A DNA stretch of 64,000 bases from Parasporobacterium paucivorans DSM 15970 (GTDB taxonomy: Bacteria > Bacillota > Clostridia > Lachnospirales > Lachnospiraceae): positions 1 to 64,000 of the forward strand of contig NZ_FQYT01000011.1 of the NCBI RefSeq assembly GCF_900141895.1, written 5' to 3'. The position numbers and the translations under genes are program-made. Shown piece after piece: positions 26,442 through 35,823 of this stretch (position 1 is its first letter; every line of letters begins with the position of its first letter). The notes below the pieces were generated by a model that was given only the letters and a program-made list of their open reading frames with translations, did not search any database and was not told the DNA's origin.

Positions 26442-28262
26442 CTATTCCACCGTTACCGATTTTGCCAGATTTCTAGGTTTATCTACATCCCTGCCCTTGA
26501 GGACGGCTGTATAATATGCCAGAAGCTGGATGGGAATGGAGGTAAGCATCGGCGCCAGGAAATCCTCGCAGTCCGGAAGCCGGATCATGTAGTCTGCAAC
26601 ATTAGAGGCAACCTGCGCCTTTTCCTTGCAGAGCATGACTACCATGGCACCCCTTGCCTTTACTTCCAGGACATTGCTGATTGTCTTTTCCAGCAGATCC
26701 TCCTGGGTTGCAATCGCAATGACAGGCATGCCCTCCGTGATCAGGGATATAGTACCATGCTTCAGCTCTCCGGCAGCATAAGATTCTGAATGGATGTAGG
26801 AGATTTCCTTCAGCTTGAGGGATCCTTCCATGCTTGTGGCGTAATCCAGACCTCTTCCAATGTATAAAAGGCTGTCCGCATTCATGAGTTTGGAAGCAAT
26901 ATACTGGTACTGTTCCTTATCTTCCAAAAGAGCAGTGATCTCATCCGGAATTTCCTGGAATTTCCGGACATATTCCCTGCACTGGTCTGCATCGATCACT
27001 CCCCGTACGTATGCCAGCTGGAAGGCCAGCATATACATTATCGTCAGCTGTACCGAATAGGCTTTGGTGGAGGCCACGGAAATCTCAGGACCGGCATGGG
27101 TGTAAATAACATAATCCGATTCCCTGGCTATGGAAGAGCCAATTACATTTACGACGGACAGGGTATCGGCTCCCAGCTTTTTGGACAGCTTGAGTGCTGC
27201 CAGTGTGTCGGCAGTTTCACCGGACTGGGAAATCAGAATCACCAGATCCCCTTCGCCAATGAGGGGGCTTCGATAACGGAATTCTGAGGCGATATCCACG
27301 GTCACCTCTACCCTTGCCAGCTTTTCAATAAGATATTTGCCTACAAGGCCGGCGTGCATTGCGGTTCCGCAGGCAACCATGTAAATCCGTTTGTATTTCC
27401 CAAGCATCTCTGCCGTAATCCCAGATTCGGAAAAATCCGGAATTCCGTCCTTGAAACGCCCAGCAATGGTTTTAGCGATTGCCACCGGCTGCTCATGGAT
27501 CTCCTTCAGCATGAAATGTTCATAGCCGCCCTTTTCGGCAGCGTCCACATCCCAGGTGGCGGTATGCAGCTCTTTGCTCACTGCCTCCTTACGGATGTCA
27601 AATATCCGGATCGACCCCATCTTGATTTCAGCTATTTCATCGCTTTCAATCAGGTAATAGTCTCTTGTGTATTTCAGTATGGCAGGAACGTCGGATGCGA
27701 TAAAGTTTTCATTCTCTCCCACACCGATAATCAGGGGGCTGTCTTTTCTGACAGCGAAAATTCTGTCTGGAAAGTCTTTGAAAACCATACCCAGAGCATA
27801 GGATCCCCTGATCAGCCCCAGCACCTTAATAATGGTATCTTCCGGACTGCCTTCGTAATAATAATCCAGGAGCTTTGCCACCGTTTCCGTATCTGTCTCG
27901 CTTTCGAAAACGTATCCTTTATGCAGAAGGAATTCCTTGATTTCCCTGTAGTTTTCTATAATTCCATTATGTACGATTTCAATTTTACCATTTCCATGGG
28001 GATGGGAATTGACATCGGAGGGTTCCCCGTGGGTTGCCCATCTGGTATGCCCGATTCCGCAGTGGCCCTGGGGTGTTCCGCCCTTCTCCAGTTTGTCTCT
28101 GAGCATCTGCAGATTTCCTTTAGCCTTGACGACAGATATTCCGCCATTTTCATGCACGGCAATGCCGGCCGAATCATATCCCCGGTATTCAAGCTTTGAA
28201 AGTGCATCCATCAGGACCTGCGCACAGTCCCTGTTTCCGATATATCCAACTATTCCGCACAT
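26442..28262 (-). CDS. glmS: Glutamine--fructose-6-phosphate aminotransferase
   Basis: 606 residues. The N-terminal glutaminase uses Cys2 (MCGIVGYIG). Two SIS domains follow (SQSGETADTLAALK; STKAYSVQLTIMYMLAFQLA), and the end LAKSVTVE is the family C-terminus. It makes glucosamine-6-phosphate for cell-wall precursors. It starts 15 bp after topB, which leaves no room for a glmS ribozyme, so control must differ from B. subtilis. A weak GAGG precedes the ATG. Confidence 0.98.
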   Translation of the reverse strand: MCGIVGYIGNRDCAQVLMDALSKLEYRGYDSAGIAVHENGGISVVKAKGNLQMLRDKLEKGGTPQGHCGIGHTRWATHGEPSDVNSHPHGNGKIEIVHNGIIENYREIKEFLLHKGYVFESETDTETVAKLLDYYYEGSPEDTIIKVLGLIRGSYALGMVFKDFPDRIFAVRKDSPLIIGVGENENFIASDVPAILKYTRDYYLIESDEIAEIKMGSIRIFDIRKEAVSKELHTATWDVDAAEKGGYEHFMLKEIHEQPVAIAKTIAGRFKDGIPDFSESGITAEMLGKYKRIYMVACGTAMHAGLVGKYLIEKLARVEVTVDIASEFRYRSPLIGEGDLVILISQSGETADTLAALKLSKKLGADTLSVVNVIGSSIARESDYVIYTHAGPEISVASTKAYSVQLTIMYMLAFQLAYVRGVIDADQCREYVRKFQEIPDEITALLEDKEQYQYIASKLMNADSLLYIGRGLDYATSMEGSLKLKEISYIHSESYAAGELKHGTISLITEGMPVIAIATQEDLLEKTISNVLEVKARGAMVVMLCKEKAQVASNVADYMIRLPDCEDFLAPMLTSIPIQLLAYYTAVLKGRDVDKPRNLAKSVTVE

Positions 28263-28277
28263 ATTAATGTTTCCTCT

Positions 28278-30236
28278 CTATTTGTAATTATTCGATATTT
28301 CATGAAATTTTGCTACAAGCAATCGCTGGTTGTTCACCGTCTTGACGGCATTCACCCTGCGTCCCACAAAATCCTGGAGCTTCACCATGTACTCGGCAGA
28401 TGTTATCTCCCCATCAGCCACGTAATTCAGGCCCTTTTCCCAGCTTGCGGTAAGGTCCGGGTTCAGCAGGGATTTTATGGAAGCATTCACCACATCATAT
28501 ACCATCTCTCCCAGGAGGGCGGGGGATATAATCTGGGTCTTCTTATTCAGGGAAAGATATTTTATGGTTTCCAGTTTTTTTAAAATTTCCGCTCTGGTGG
28601 CACTGGTCCCGATTCCGCTTCCCTTTATCTGTTCACGCAGCTGTTCATCCTCAATCAGCTGTCCGGCATTCTCCATGGCCAGTATGATAGAACCTGAAGT
28701 ATACCGCTTGGGAGGGGAGGTTTCCCCCTCCTTGATCCATATGTCGTTAACCGGTAGTTTATCACCTTTTTTTATATTTTTCAATACCTGGAACTTATCG
28801 GTCGTTTCCTCATTATCGGCAGATCCGGCCACTTTCAGGTATCCTTCTGACACCAGAATCTTTGTACCCAGAACAAACATTTCCCGGTGCTCCTGCGTTG
28901 TTATCATAAAGCTGATCGTCAGCTTTTTGTATACGGCAGGCGGATAAAATATGCTCAGGAACCGTCTTGCTATGAGTTCATACACCCTGGCCGCCTCCGG
29001 CTTCAGTCCGCGCAGCCCGCCCAGACCCTGTCCGGTAGGGATAATGGCATAGTGATCCGTTATTTTGCTGTCATTTACATAGCGGGATTTCGCGATGGAT
29101 TTGTGGAGGCCCTTACTGAGGATCTCCGCCGCTTCCGGATATATTTCCTTCAGCCCGCTGATGTTTTTTTCGATTTCTTTTACTACCGCTGTGGAAAGGA
29201 CCCTGGCATCCGTCCTGGGATAGGTCACCAGCTTCTTTTCATACAGCAGCTGGGTAATTTTCAGGGTTTCATCCGGACTTATCTTGAAAAGTCTGGAGCA
29301 GTCATTCTGCAGCTCTGCCAGATTGAAGAGCAGGGGCGGATTTTTGTTTTCCTTCTTGTTTTCGACCTTTTCCACCACTGCGGTGTTATCGCTCATTTCC
29401 CGGATTCGTTCCAGAAGCTCCTGTGCTTTGTTCCGGTTCGAAAAGCCATTGTCCTTATAAAGATACGGAGATTCGTTATAATAAGACTCTTCCTGCACCT
29501 TCCATTCAGTTTCCAGCATATCCGATCCGGATTCCAGCTGTGCCAGCACCCGGTAAAAAGGCTTTTTGACAAAGTCCCGGATTTCCCTTTCCCGTCTGAC
29601 GACCATTCCCAGCACGCAGGTCATTACCCTTCCGACAGATACCACACAATAGCGGCTTCCCAGGAAATCCGCCAGTTCCCTCCCGTATTTCAGAGTCAGG
29701 ACCCGGGAAAAATTTATTCCCATCAGGTAATCCTCCTTGGCACGCAGGTAGGCGGAGGCGGCCAGATTGTCATATTCCGTAAGATCTCTGGCCTCCCGGA
29801 TCCCTTTCAGGATTTCTTCCTCTGTCTGCGAGTCGATCCATACTCTCTTTCGGTCTTTTCCTTTTACCCCTGCCAGCTGTTCAACCAGACGATAAATATA
29901 TTCTCCTTCCCGTCCGGAGTCTGTGCACACAAAAATAGTTTCCACATCCTCCCGGTTCAGGAGCCTCTTCACTGTTTCGAACTGTTTTTGGACTCCGGGG
30001 ATGATTTCATATCTGTATTCCTCCGGCATGAAGGGTAGGGTGGCAAGATCCCATTTCTTCAGCCTGCTGTCATATTTTTCCGGATAGCTCATGGTCACCA
30101 GGTGTCCGACACACCAGGTCAGGATAAATTCTTCTGATTCCATAAATCCATCTTTTTTGGAGGCATTGACACGAAGTGCCTTTGCAAATTCGGTGGCAAC
30201 GCTGGGTTTTTCGGCAATAAATAATGTTTTCTTCAT
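28278..30236 (-). CDS. topB: DNA topoisomerase III
   Basis: 652 residues. TOPRIM domain with LFIAEKPSVA (5-14) and CTDSGREGEYIYR (104-116), the topoisomerase IA core with active tyrosine Y339 in LVTYPRTDARV, and ATSATRAEILKKLE-type and LLGEMVYDVVN end motifs. It lacks zinc-finger repeats at the C-terminus. Chromosomal genes of this type exist beside the copies on conjugative elements; here the neighbours are housekeeping, so it is taken as chromosomal. It starts 15 bp after yfbR. Confidence 0.93.
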   Translation of the reverse strand: MKKTLFIAEKPSVATEFAKALRVNASKKDGFMESEEFILTWCVGHLVTMSYPEKYDSRLKKWDLATLPFMPEEYRYEIIPGVQKQFETVKRLLNREDVETIFVCTDSGREGEYIYRLVEQLAGVKGKDRKRVWIDSQTEEEILKGIREARDLTEYDNLAASAYLRAKEDYLMGINFSRVLTLKYGRELADFLGSRYCVVSVGRVMTCVLGMVVRREREIRDFVKKPFYRVLAQLESGSDMLETEWKVQEESYYNESPYLYKDNGFSNRNKAQELLERIREMSDNTAVVEKVENKKENKNPPLLFNLAELQNDCSRLFKISPDETLKITQLLYEKKLVTYPRTDARVLSTAVVKEIEKNISGLKEIYPEAAEILSKGLHKSIAKSRYVNDSKITDHYAIIPTGQGLGGLRGLKPEAARVYELIARRFLSIFYPPAVYKKLTISFMITTQEHREMFVLGTKILVSEGYLKVAGSADNEETTDKFQVLKNIKKGDKLPVNDIWIKEGETSPPKRYTSGSIILAMENAGQLIEDEQLREQIKGSGIGTSATRAEILKKLETIKYLSLNKKTQIISPALLGEMVYDVVNASIKSLLNPDLTASWEKGLNYVADGEITSAEYMVKLQDFVGRRVNAVKTVNNQRLLVAKFHEISNNYK

Positions 30237-30251
30237 TCTGTCCTGGATTCC

Positions 30252-30848
30252 TTATCTGGCCTGCTCATCGAGGGTAAGGCTGTATGCCGGAATAAAGTTC
30301 TCGATGAAGAAGTCAGCCTCTTTTATATTCATTTCCTTTATTTTATCCATGGTTGATTTCAGGGCACTGTCGAAATCCGAATTTCCCATGCCTTTTTCTT
30401 CCACGCATTTTATTAATGCGGAAATTTTATCTGCGGCTTTGACAAGCACCCATAGCTCGGCCTCTTGCGGATCCTTCTTCAGGATGCTTTCATAATGCCC
30501 CCGCATTTCTTCCGGAATGGAATCCAGGAGCTCGCCGACGGCAACCCCCTCCACGCTTTTGTAGGCGTCCTGAATATCCCTGGAAAAATATTTGACCGGG
30601 GTAGGCATGTCTCCGGTGATGATTTCGGATGCATCATGGAAAAGAGCCAGCACTGCGACTCTGTCTGAATCCAGCTTTTTACCAAAATATGTATTCCCTA
30701 TCACAGCCAGGGCGTGGGCAATGATGCTCACATCCAGACTGTGTTCGGCTATATTTTCAGAAATGGTATTCCTCATGAGCCCCCATCTGTTAATGTACTT
30801 CATTCTCGACAGCATGGCGTAAAAGTTGTTGGTCTTCTTTGTATTCAT
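30252..30848 (-). CDS. yfbR: HD-domain 5'-deoxynucleotidase YfbR-like
   Basis: 198 residues. HD-domain metal motif: H in AEHSLDVS (residue 35), FHDASEIITGDMPTP (HD at 71-72) and a distal aspartate in VKAADKISALIKC. The family removes phosphate from 5'-dNMPs. It is the first gene of a four-gene leftward operon (yfbR-topB-glmS-acyltransferase), expressed from a promoter overlapping the dead DUF4956 gene. Confidence 0.92.
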   Translation of the reverse strand: MNTKKTNNFYAMLSRMKYINRWGLMRNTISENIAEHSLDVSIIAHALAVIGNTYFGKKLDSDRVAVLALFHDASEIITGDMPTPVKYFSRDIQDAYKSVEGVAVGELLDSIPEEMRGHYESILKKDPQEAELWVLVKAADKISALIKCVEEKGMGNSDFDSALKSTMDKIKEMNIKEADFFIENFIPAYSLTLDEQAR

Positions 30849-30886
30849 TACGTTTCTCCATTTCCTGATTCCTGTTTAACGCTACG

Positions 30887-30915
30887 ATTATATCATTTTT
30901 GCGTTTACTATGCAA
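30887..30915 (-). promoter_or_regulatory. Promoter of yfbR-topB-glmS operon
   Basis: Leftward TTGCAT (30915-30910), 17-bp spacer, TATAAT (30892-30887), 39 bp before the yfbR ATG. Confidence 0.7.
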
Positions 30916-30954
30916 TTGCATAAGGAAGCGCCGGGCAATTGCTGCCCGGCGCTT

Positions 30955-31145
30955 GGATGCTTTATAGTATTTTCAGCGCTTTCCGGTTCACAGAGAACAA
31001 TGTTCAAGTTTCCGGTTCGGCACCGGATCTCATCGATAAACGCTTTTTCGTCGGCGTCCTTTTGCAGAGTTACCTGGTAATTCATGTCTTCAGGACTTCA
31101 TTTCCCAATCTATCATCACCTTAGTCGTTTGCTAAAATCAGTCTG
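30955..31145 (-). pseudogene. Decayed 3' end of a DUF4956-type gene
   Basis: A frame from ATG 31085 gives NYQVTLQKDADEKAFIDEI then RCRTGNLNIVL, matching my memory of the C-terminus of DUF4956 membrane proteins. The expected preceding residues (LGNEVLK) are present just upstream but in another frame, and TTKVMID in a third, so at least two frameshifts separate them. The N-terminal membrane part is gone. Beyond residue 43 the frame runs through a GC-rich hairpin (30928-30953) and the yfbR promoter, so that tail is not protein-like. Read as a relic. Confidence 0.6.
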
Positions 31146-31176
31146 TAAACCCAATGTGATAGATTCTTGATGGCAT

Positions 31177-32643
31177 TCAGTTCTTATCCGAAATAATCTC
31201 CAGTTCAAACCAGAAGGTACTACCTTCATTTATTACGCTATCGACTCCATAGCCAGCCTTATGCATCTGCAGGATGTTCTTCACTATGGAAAGGCCCAGT
31301 CCCGTTCCCATAACGGAACGTTTGTGGGACTTATCGATTTTATAATATCTTTCCCACACATTATCCAGTTCTTCTTCAGGAATGCCGATACCTGTATCCG
31401 ACACTTCGATCCTGACCCGGCCATCCCTGACAACCTGTCTAACCAGAACCTTTTTGTCGTCTCCGGTATAATTGATGGCATTGTTTATCAGGTTATAGAT
31501 TACCTGGTACAGCTTTTGCTCATCGGCTTCCACACTTACGTTATCTTCGTATTGGAATTCGATCTTGTACCCGTCCTGCTGAATGAGCCTGGCATATCTT
31601 TCAATCACGGATTTTATGCTTTCCGTAAGGTCAAATCTGGTCATATACGGCCGGGAAACGCCTGCCTGGATTTTAGACAGGTCCAGAAGATCATTTACCA
31701 GACCGCCGAGTCTTTTGGCTTCATCGATTACAACCTGCAGGTTTTCGGGATTGTTCTCTCCCGGCAGATCCTTCATCATTTCCGAATATGCCGTAATCAT
31801 GGTCAGAGGCGTGCGCAGATCATGGGAAACGTTGGCAATCAGCTCTCTTTGAAGAGCTTCCGTCTTGGAAAGTTCCTGTGCCGTCTTGTTCAAGGTTTCT
31901 GAGAGCTCCGCAATTTCCTTGTAGTCGTTGGCGTTGAATTTTACGTCAAAGTTTCCCGCACCCAATTCCTTAGCGGAAGAATTGACTTTAATGATGGATT
32001 TTGATACCCGTCTGGATATGAGCAGAGCAATGACCAGGGATAAGAGCACCAGTATCACCGATATATAAATAAGCTGGATTCGAAGCGTATGCGTGGTTGC
32101 TCCTACCGGAGTGATTACTGCATTCACAAGGATGGTGTATGCTGTGCCGTCTTTGGCGATTACATTTTTTACCAGGATTACACTGTCCGCTTCCGTCTTC
32201 TCCGGCATATTGGCAATGCCCTCAAAGCGGTCTCCAACCCGGTTTGAAATCAGTTTGGAGGTGTCGCTGACATTGACCGTCATCGTTCCGTCATGACCTG
32301 CGGCATCCAGTATCAGAACCCTGATCTGCTGGGGCGTCAGTTTATGTATGACACAATCAAAGGTAGCCTCATTGGAGTATTGCATGTATCCCAGGGAATC
32401 GGCAACCAAAATACACATGTCGTATGTCCGGGAAATCGTCTGCACGGCTCCCCCCAGATCGTCCTCATCAATAACGCTTACGACATTATCCATCGCGCTG
32501 TTCAGCTCCCTGGTTTTAATCGTGCGGTAAAATACATCCAGGTAAACCGTCTGGAAAAGCCACAGAAGAACCAGGAGCAGGGTCGTAAAGCTCAGAAGAT
32601 AGGCGAATATCTTCCATTTAATACTTATCTTTCTATGCTTCAA
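31177..32643 (-). CDS. Sensor histidine kinase
   Basis: 488 residues. Membrane helix 12-34, extracellular sensor domain (about 35-188), second helix 190-212, HAMP (about 210-262), HisKA with phospho-acceptor H274 in NVSHDLRTPLTMI, then HATPase_c with the N box (LINNAINY), G1 (DTGIGIPEEELD) and G2 (GTGLGLSIVKNI). Its start overlaps the response regulator's 3' end by 11 bp, so the two are translationally coupled. The signal is unknown; the layout is PhoR/ResE-like. Confidence 0.95.
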   Translation of the reverse strand: MKHRKISIKWKIFAYLLSFTTLLLVLLWLFQTVYLDVFYRTIKTRELNSAMDNVVSVIDEDDLGGAVQTISRTYDMCILVADSLGYMQYSNEATFDCVIHKLTPQQIRVLILDAAGHDGTMTVNVSDTSKLISNRVGDRFEGIANMPEKTEADSVILVKNVIAKDGTAYTILVNAVITPVGATTHTLRIQLIYISVILVLLSLVIALLISRRVSKSIIKVNSSAKELGAGNFDVKFNANDYKEIAELSETLNKTAQELSKTEALQRELIANVSHDLRTPLTMITAYSEMMKDLPGENNPENLQVVIDEAKRLGGLVNDLLDLSKIQAGVSRPYMTRFDLTESIKSVIERYARLIQQDGYKIEFQYEDNVSVEADEQKLYQVIYNLINNAINYTGDDKKVLVRQVVRDGRVRIEVSDTGIGIPEEELDNVWERYYKIDKSHKRSVMGTGLGLSIVKNILQMHKAGYGVDSVINEGSTFWFELEIISDKN

Positions 32644-33310
32644 ATCGATATCCTACTCCTCTCAAGGTCACCAGGAATTTACGATACTCACCCAGACTGT
32701 TCCTTAGCAGCTTTATGTGAGTATCCAATGTACGGTCATCTCCATAGTAATCATACCCCCACACGTCCCTGATCAGATTCTCTCTGGTCAGGGCAATCCC
32801 CTTGTTTTTGGCCAGATAAAAAATCAGGTCAAACTCTTTCGGTGTCATGCTAATATTTATGCCGTCAACGGTGACCGTCCTGCTTGTAAAGTCGATTTCC
32901 AGACCCTCTTTGACAAGGATTTCATGGCCGTTCTTATCCAGGGCACTCTTATTGTTTCGGCTGATCACAACATTTATTCTCATCATCACTTCTTTAGGTG
33001 AAAAAGGCTTGACTACGTAGTCATCTATCCCCAGCTCAAAACCATGAATTTTATCATACTCTTCCCCACGGGCTGACAGCATGATGACAGGGATATGCTT
33101 CGTCTTGAATATTTCCTTGCATGCAGAAAATCCATCCAGCTCCGGCATCATGACATCCATTATGATGACATCAAAATCAGCATCACGGCATATCATAACT
33201 GCTTCCATGCCATTGGCTGCCTCCGTCACTTCATATCCATCAAATTCTGCATATTTTCGGACAATCTTACGGATGTTTTCTTCATCATCCACAACTAATA
33301 CTCTATACAT
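32633..33310 (-). CDS. OmpR-family response regulator
   Basis: 225 residues. Receiver domain with acidic pair D8-D9, phospho-acceptor D52 in IIMDVMMPELDG, T/S switch (LSARGEEYD) and K in VVKPFSPKE. The C-terminal winged helix is of OmpR/PhoB type (VDGINISMTPKEFDLIFYLAKN ... DDRTLDTHIKLLRNSLGEY). It is the partner of the downstream kinase. AGGAGG precedes the ATG; a TATAAT at about 33340-33335 lacks a clear -35, which would suit an activated promoter. Confidence 0.96.
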   Translation of the reverse strand: MYRVLVVDDEENIRKIVRKYAEFDGYEVTEAANGMEAVMICRDADFDVIIMDVMMPELDGFSACKEIFKTKHIPVIMLSARGEEYDKIHGFELGIDDYVVKPFSPKEVMMRINVVISRNNKSALDKNGHEILVKEGLEIDFTSRTVTVDGINISMTPKEFDLIFYLAKNKGIALTRENLIRDVWGYDYYGDDRTLDTHIKLLRNSLGEYRKFLVTLRGVGYRFEA

Positions 33311-33376
33311 GGCATCCTCCTTATTCTATTTACATTATAATTGGAATGTGATATCCATATGATTATTTTCTGAATA

Positions 33377-34195
33377 TTAATCTTCGGTGCCCGGATGCTT
33401 CTTCATGAATACCTGGATGGCAACCATGATGGCAGCGCCGACCAGGAATGCCACTGCACAGCCGATGCGGGAAGACGAAGACGCCGGAATGCCCGGATAG
33501 ATGCCCCCCAGGGATCCGATCACAAATCCAAGGATTGTCAGATAGGTCGGATTCGGATGGTTTTTCATCAGGTATTCCAAAAGTTTGGTAGTCAGCAGCA
33601 CGCCGAGAATAACTCCGATAGCCAACGGAAGGAGGAATCCGATATCAATGCTTTTGATAGCTTCCAGCGTTTCATTATATACGCCCAGGGCAAGCAGCAA
33701 ATAGGAAGTGGATATTCCCGGAAGAATAAGTGCTACGGCTATTATGATCCCAGCTATAAGGATAACCAGTACACGGATGACGGAAGAACCATCAAGAGAA
33801 ACAAGCTGTCCACCCTTCCCGTGCGTCATCACCAGAGCCACTGCCAGGCCCGCCACAAAAAACAGAACGTGGTATATCCTAAATTCTTTTCTCTCCAGTT
33901 TATTCAGGATTGCATACAGACCCGTCACGACAATCCCCAAAAACAGGAACGAGGTGACATACGGATATGCCTTCAGAACATAGAGCATGGCATTGGAAAA
34001 AAGCACCAGACCTATAATTCCCCCAATGGCAAGCTGGATAAGCATTTTAATATGGACAAGCCTCCTGCTGATCAATTCGCTTATGGATTCAATCGCTTTG
34101 TCGTATACTCCCAGAACAATCATCATCGTTCCTCCGGATACTCCTGGGACCAGTAAGGATATTGCTGTCATAATTCCTTTCAGTATATTGATCAT
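33377..34195 (-). CDS. DUF368 family membrane protein
   Basis: 272 residues from ATG 34195 (MINILKGIMTAISLLVPGVSGGTMMIVLG), preferred to an upstream ATG because GGAGAGG stands before it. About eight membrane helices with two repeated motifs, LVPGVSGGT near the start and LILPGISTSYLLLALGVYNE in the middle, the inverted-repeat design of DUF368. Members have been linked to undecaprenyl phosphate translocation (PopT); that role is known for relatives and inferred here. It lies 60 bp after thrC on the same strand. Confidence 0.9.
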   Translation of the reverse strand: MINILKGIMTAISLLVPGVSGGTMMIVLGVYDKAIESISELISRRLVHIKMLIQLAIGGIIGLVLFSNAMLYVLKAYPYVTSFLFLGIVVTGLYAILNKLERKEFRIYHVLFFVAGLAVALVMTHGKGGQLVSLDGSSVIRVLVILIAGIIIAVALILPGISTSYLLLALGVYNETLEAIKSIDIGFLLPLAIGVILGVLLTTKLLEYLMKNHPNPTYLTILGFVIGSLGGIYPGIPASSSSRIGCAVAFLVGAAIMVAIQVFMKKHPGTED

Positions 34196-34220
34196 CGTAT
34201 TTTCCTCTCCCATTAAATAT

Positions 34221-34249
34221 ACGCAGCACAAAGAAGCTTTGAGCTGCGT
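34221..34249 (-). terminator. Hairpin between thrC and DUF368 gene
   Basis: ACGCAGC (34249-34243) pairs with GCTGCGT (34227-34221). An inner stem CAAAG/CTTTG is separated from it by an A/A-type mismatch. No T-run follows, so it may attenuate or protect RNA rather than terminate. Confidence 0.4.
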
Positions 34250-34255
34250 AATGTT

Positions 34256-35743
34256 TTATAATCCTAAAAATTTTTTAATCTCATTTTCCATCTGCTCCGG
34301 TTCACATACTGTTTCATGACGGACAGGCGCATCTTTCAATTCTTCAATAGCCTTTGGTACCTTTATACCGCCACGGCTGCTCAGTTCTTCAACCAGCTCT
34401 TCTTCCGAAAGGGCATCGTATTTGGGGTCAATGGCATTCATTACGCTCCTGGCAAACTTAAAGGGGCTCGCCGTGGAAACGATGACGGTTTTTGTACTGT
34501 CTCCGCTTTCCTGCACATATTTTTCGTAAACAGATGCTGCCACCGCTGTATGTGTATCAATGATATATTTATGCTTTTGCTCCAGGGAACGGATTACCTC
34601 GGCTGTTTCTTCCTCGGAAGAATAATTCGCATAGAATTCTTCCAGCTGTTCTCTCATTTTATCGGTAATTTCATATTTCCCGGTTTCGGCCAAAGATTTC
34701 ATAAACTCCGCATTTTTTCGGCTGTCATATCCGGCGATTTCATAAATCAGCCGCTCCAGGTTGCTGGATATCAGGATATCCATGGAAGGCGATGTGGTCA
34801 GGATGAAGTCCCTGTTTTTGTCATATTCGCCTGTAGAGAAGAAGTCATACAGCACTTTATTTTCATTGGAAGCGCAGATCAGTTTGTTGATTGGCAGCCC
34901 CATCCTTTTTGCATAGTATGCAGCAAGGATATTTCCGAAGTTGCCGGTAGGTACTACAAAGTTGATTTTCTCGTCCTTTGCGATTTCACCCTTTGCAAAC
35001 AGCTGGGCGTAAGCATACACGTAGTACACGATCTGCGGAACCAGCCTCCCGATGTTGATGGAGTTGGCAGAAGAGAACTGGAATCCGGCTCCAAGCATTT
35101 CTTTTTCAAGTTCCTTATTTCCGAATATTTCTTTCACGCCGCTCTGGGCCTGGTCAAAATTGCCTTTGATTCCCACAACAAATGTATTGTCGCCTTTCTG
35201 GGTAACCATCTGTTTTTCCTGGGCGGGACTTACGCCCCCTTCCGGATAAAAAACGATGATCCGTGTTCCTTTTACATCCGCAAACCCTGCCATGGCTGCC
35301 TTGCCCGTATCACCGGAGGTGGCCGTCAGGATTACGATTTCATTCTGTATATTATTCTTCCTTGCCGATGTGATCATCAGGTGCGGAAGTATCGATAAGG
35401 CCATGTCCTTAAATGCAATGGTGGATCCGTGGAACAGCTCCAAAAAATAAGCGTCTGCCTTTTTCACCAGAGGAGCAATCTCCTCGGAGTCGAATTTTTC
35501 ATCGTAGGCCTTGTTGATGCATTCCAACAGTTCCTCATCCGTAAAATCTGTCAGAAACTCTTTCATGACATTAAATGCCACTTCTCTGTATGACATTCTG
35601 GATAATTCTTCCACTGGCGTTTTTAACAAAGGGATTGTATCCGGAACATACAGCCCGCCGTCAGGGGCAAGTCCTTTTAAGATGGCCTCCGATGCGGTCA
35701 CTGTTTCCGTGTTGTTTCTTGTGCTTCTATACAATAATTGCAT
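34256..35743 (-). CDS. thrC: Threonine synthase
   Basis: 495 residues from ATG 35743 (MQLLYRSTRNN), chosen because AGAGGGAAAGG precedes it and the family starts here; the frame is open 22 codons further back but through the promoter. The PLP lysine is in LFHGSTIAFKDMALSILP. TATSGDTGKAAMAGFAD and PTGNFGNILAAYYAK bind the cofactor. It converts O-phosphohomoserine to threonine. The length fits the class of ThrC enzymes with a long C-terminal part. Confidence 0.96.
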   Translation of the reverse strand: MQLLYRSTRNNTETVTASEAILKGLAPDGGLYVPDTIPLLKTPVEELSRMSYREVAFNVMKEFLTDFTDEELLECINKAYDEKFDSEEIAPLVKKADAYFLELFHGSTIAFKDMALSILPHLMITSARKNNIQNEIVILTATSGDTGKAAMAGFADVKGTRIIVFYPEGGVSPAQEKQMVTQKGDNTFVVGIKGNFDQAQSGVKEIFGNKELEKEMLGAGFQFSSANSINIGRLVPQIVYYVYAYAQLFAKGEIAKDEKINFVVPTGNFGNILAAYYAKRMGLPINKLICASNENKVLYDFFSTGEYDKNRDFILTTSPSMDILISSNLERLIYEIAGYDSRKNAEFMKSLAETGKYEITDKMREQLEEFYANYSSEEETAEVIRSLEQKHKYIIDTHTAVAASVYEKYVQESGDSTKTVIVSTASPFKFARSVMNAIDPKYDALSEEELVEELSSRGGIKVPKAIEELKDAPVRHETVCEPEQMENEIKKFLGL

Positions 35744-35782
35744 GCCTTTCCCTCTTTCTGAATCAAATAATTTATTGCAAGG

Positions 35783-35811
35783 ATTATAACATACCTTAAC
35801 TGCTTGCACAA
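35783..35811 (-). promoter_or_regulatory. thrC promoter
   Basis: Leftward TTGTGC (35811-35806), 17-bp spacer, TATAAT (35788-35783). Confidence 0.65.
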
Positions 35812-35823
35812 CTCAAAAAGCAT

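Noticed and set aside
28263-28277. glmS ribozyme
   Set aside because: Only 15 bp separate topB and glmS; the ribozyme core needs well over 100 nt and is not seen in the end of topB.
27354-30038. Long plus-strand open frames of 281 and 383 codons
   Set aside because: They are antisense to glmS and topB, rich in Phe/His/Pro as usual for shadow frames, and without conserved motifs.
30928-30953. GC-rich hairpin as an intrinsic terminator for the histidine kinase operon
   Set aside because: The stem is strong but neither strand has a T-run after it, so termination here is not supported.
34316-35398. Plus-strand open frame of 360 codons
   Set aside because: It is antisense to thrC and has Cys/Phe/His-rich composition without domain signs.
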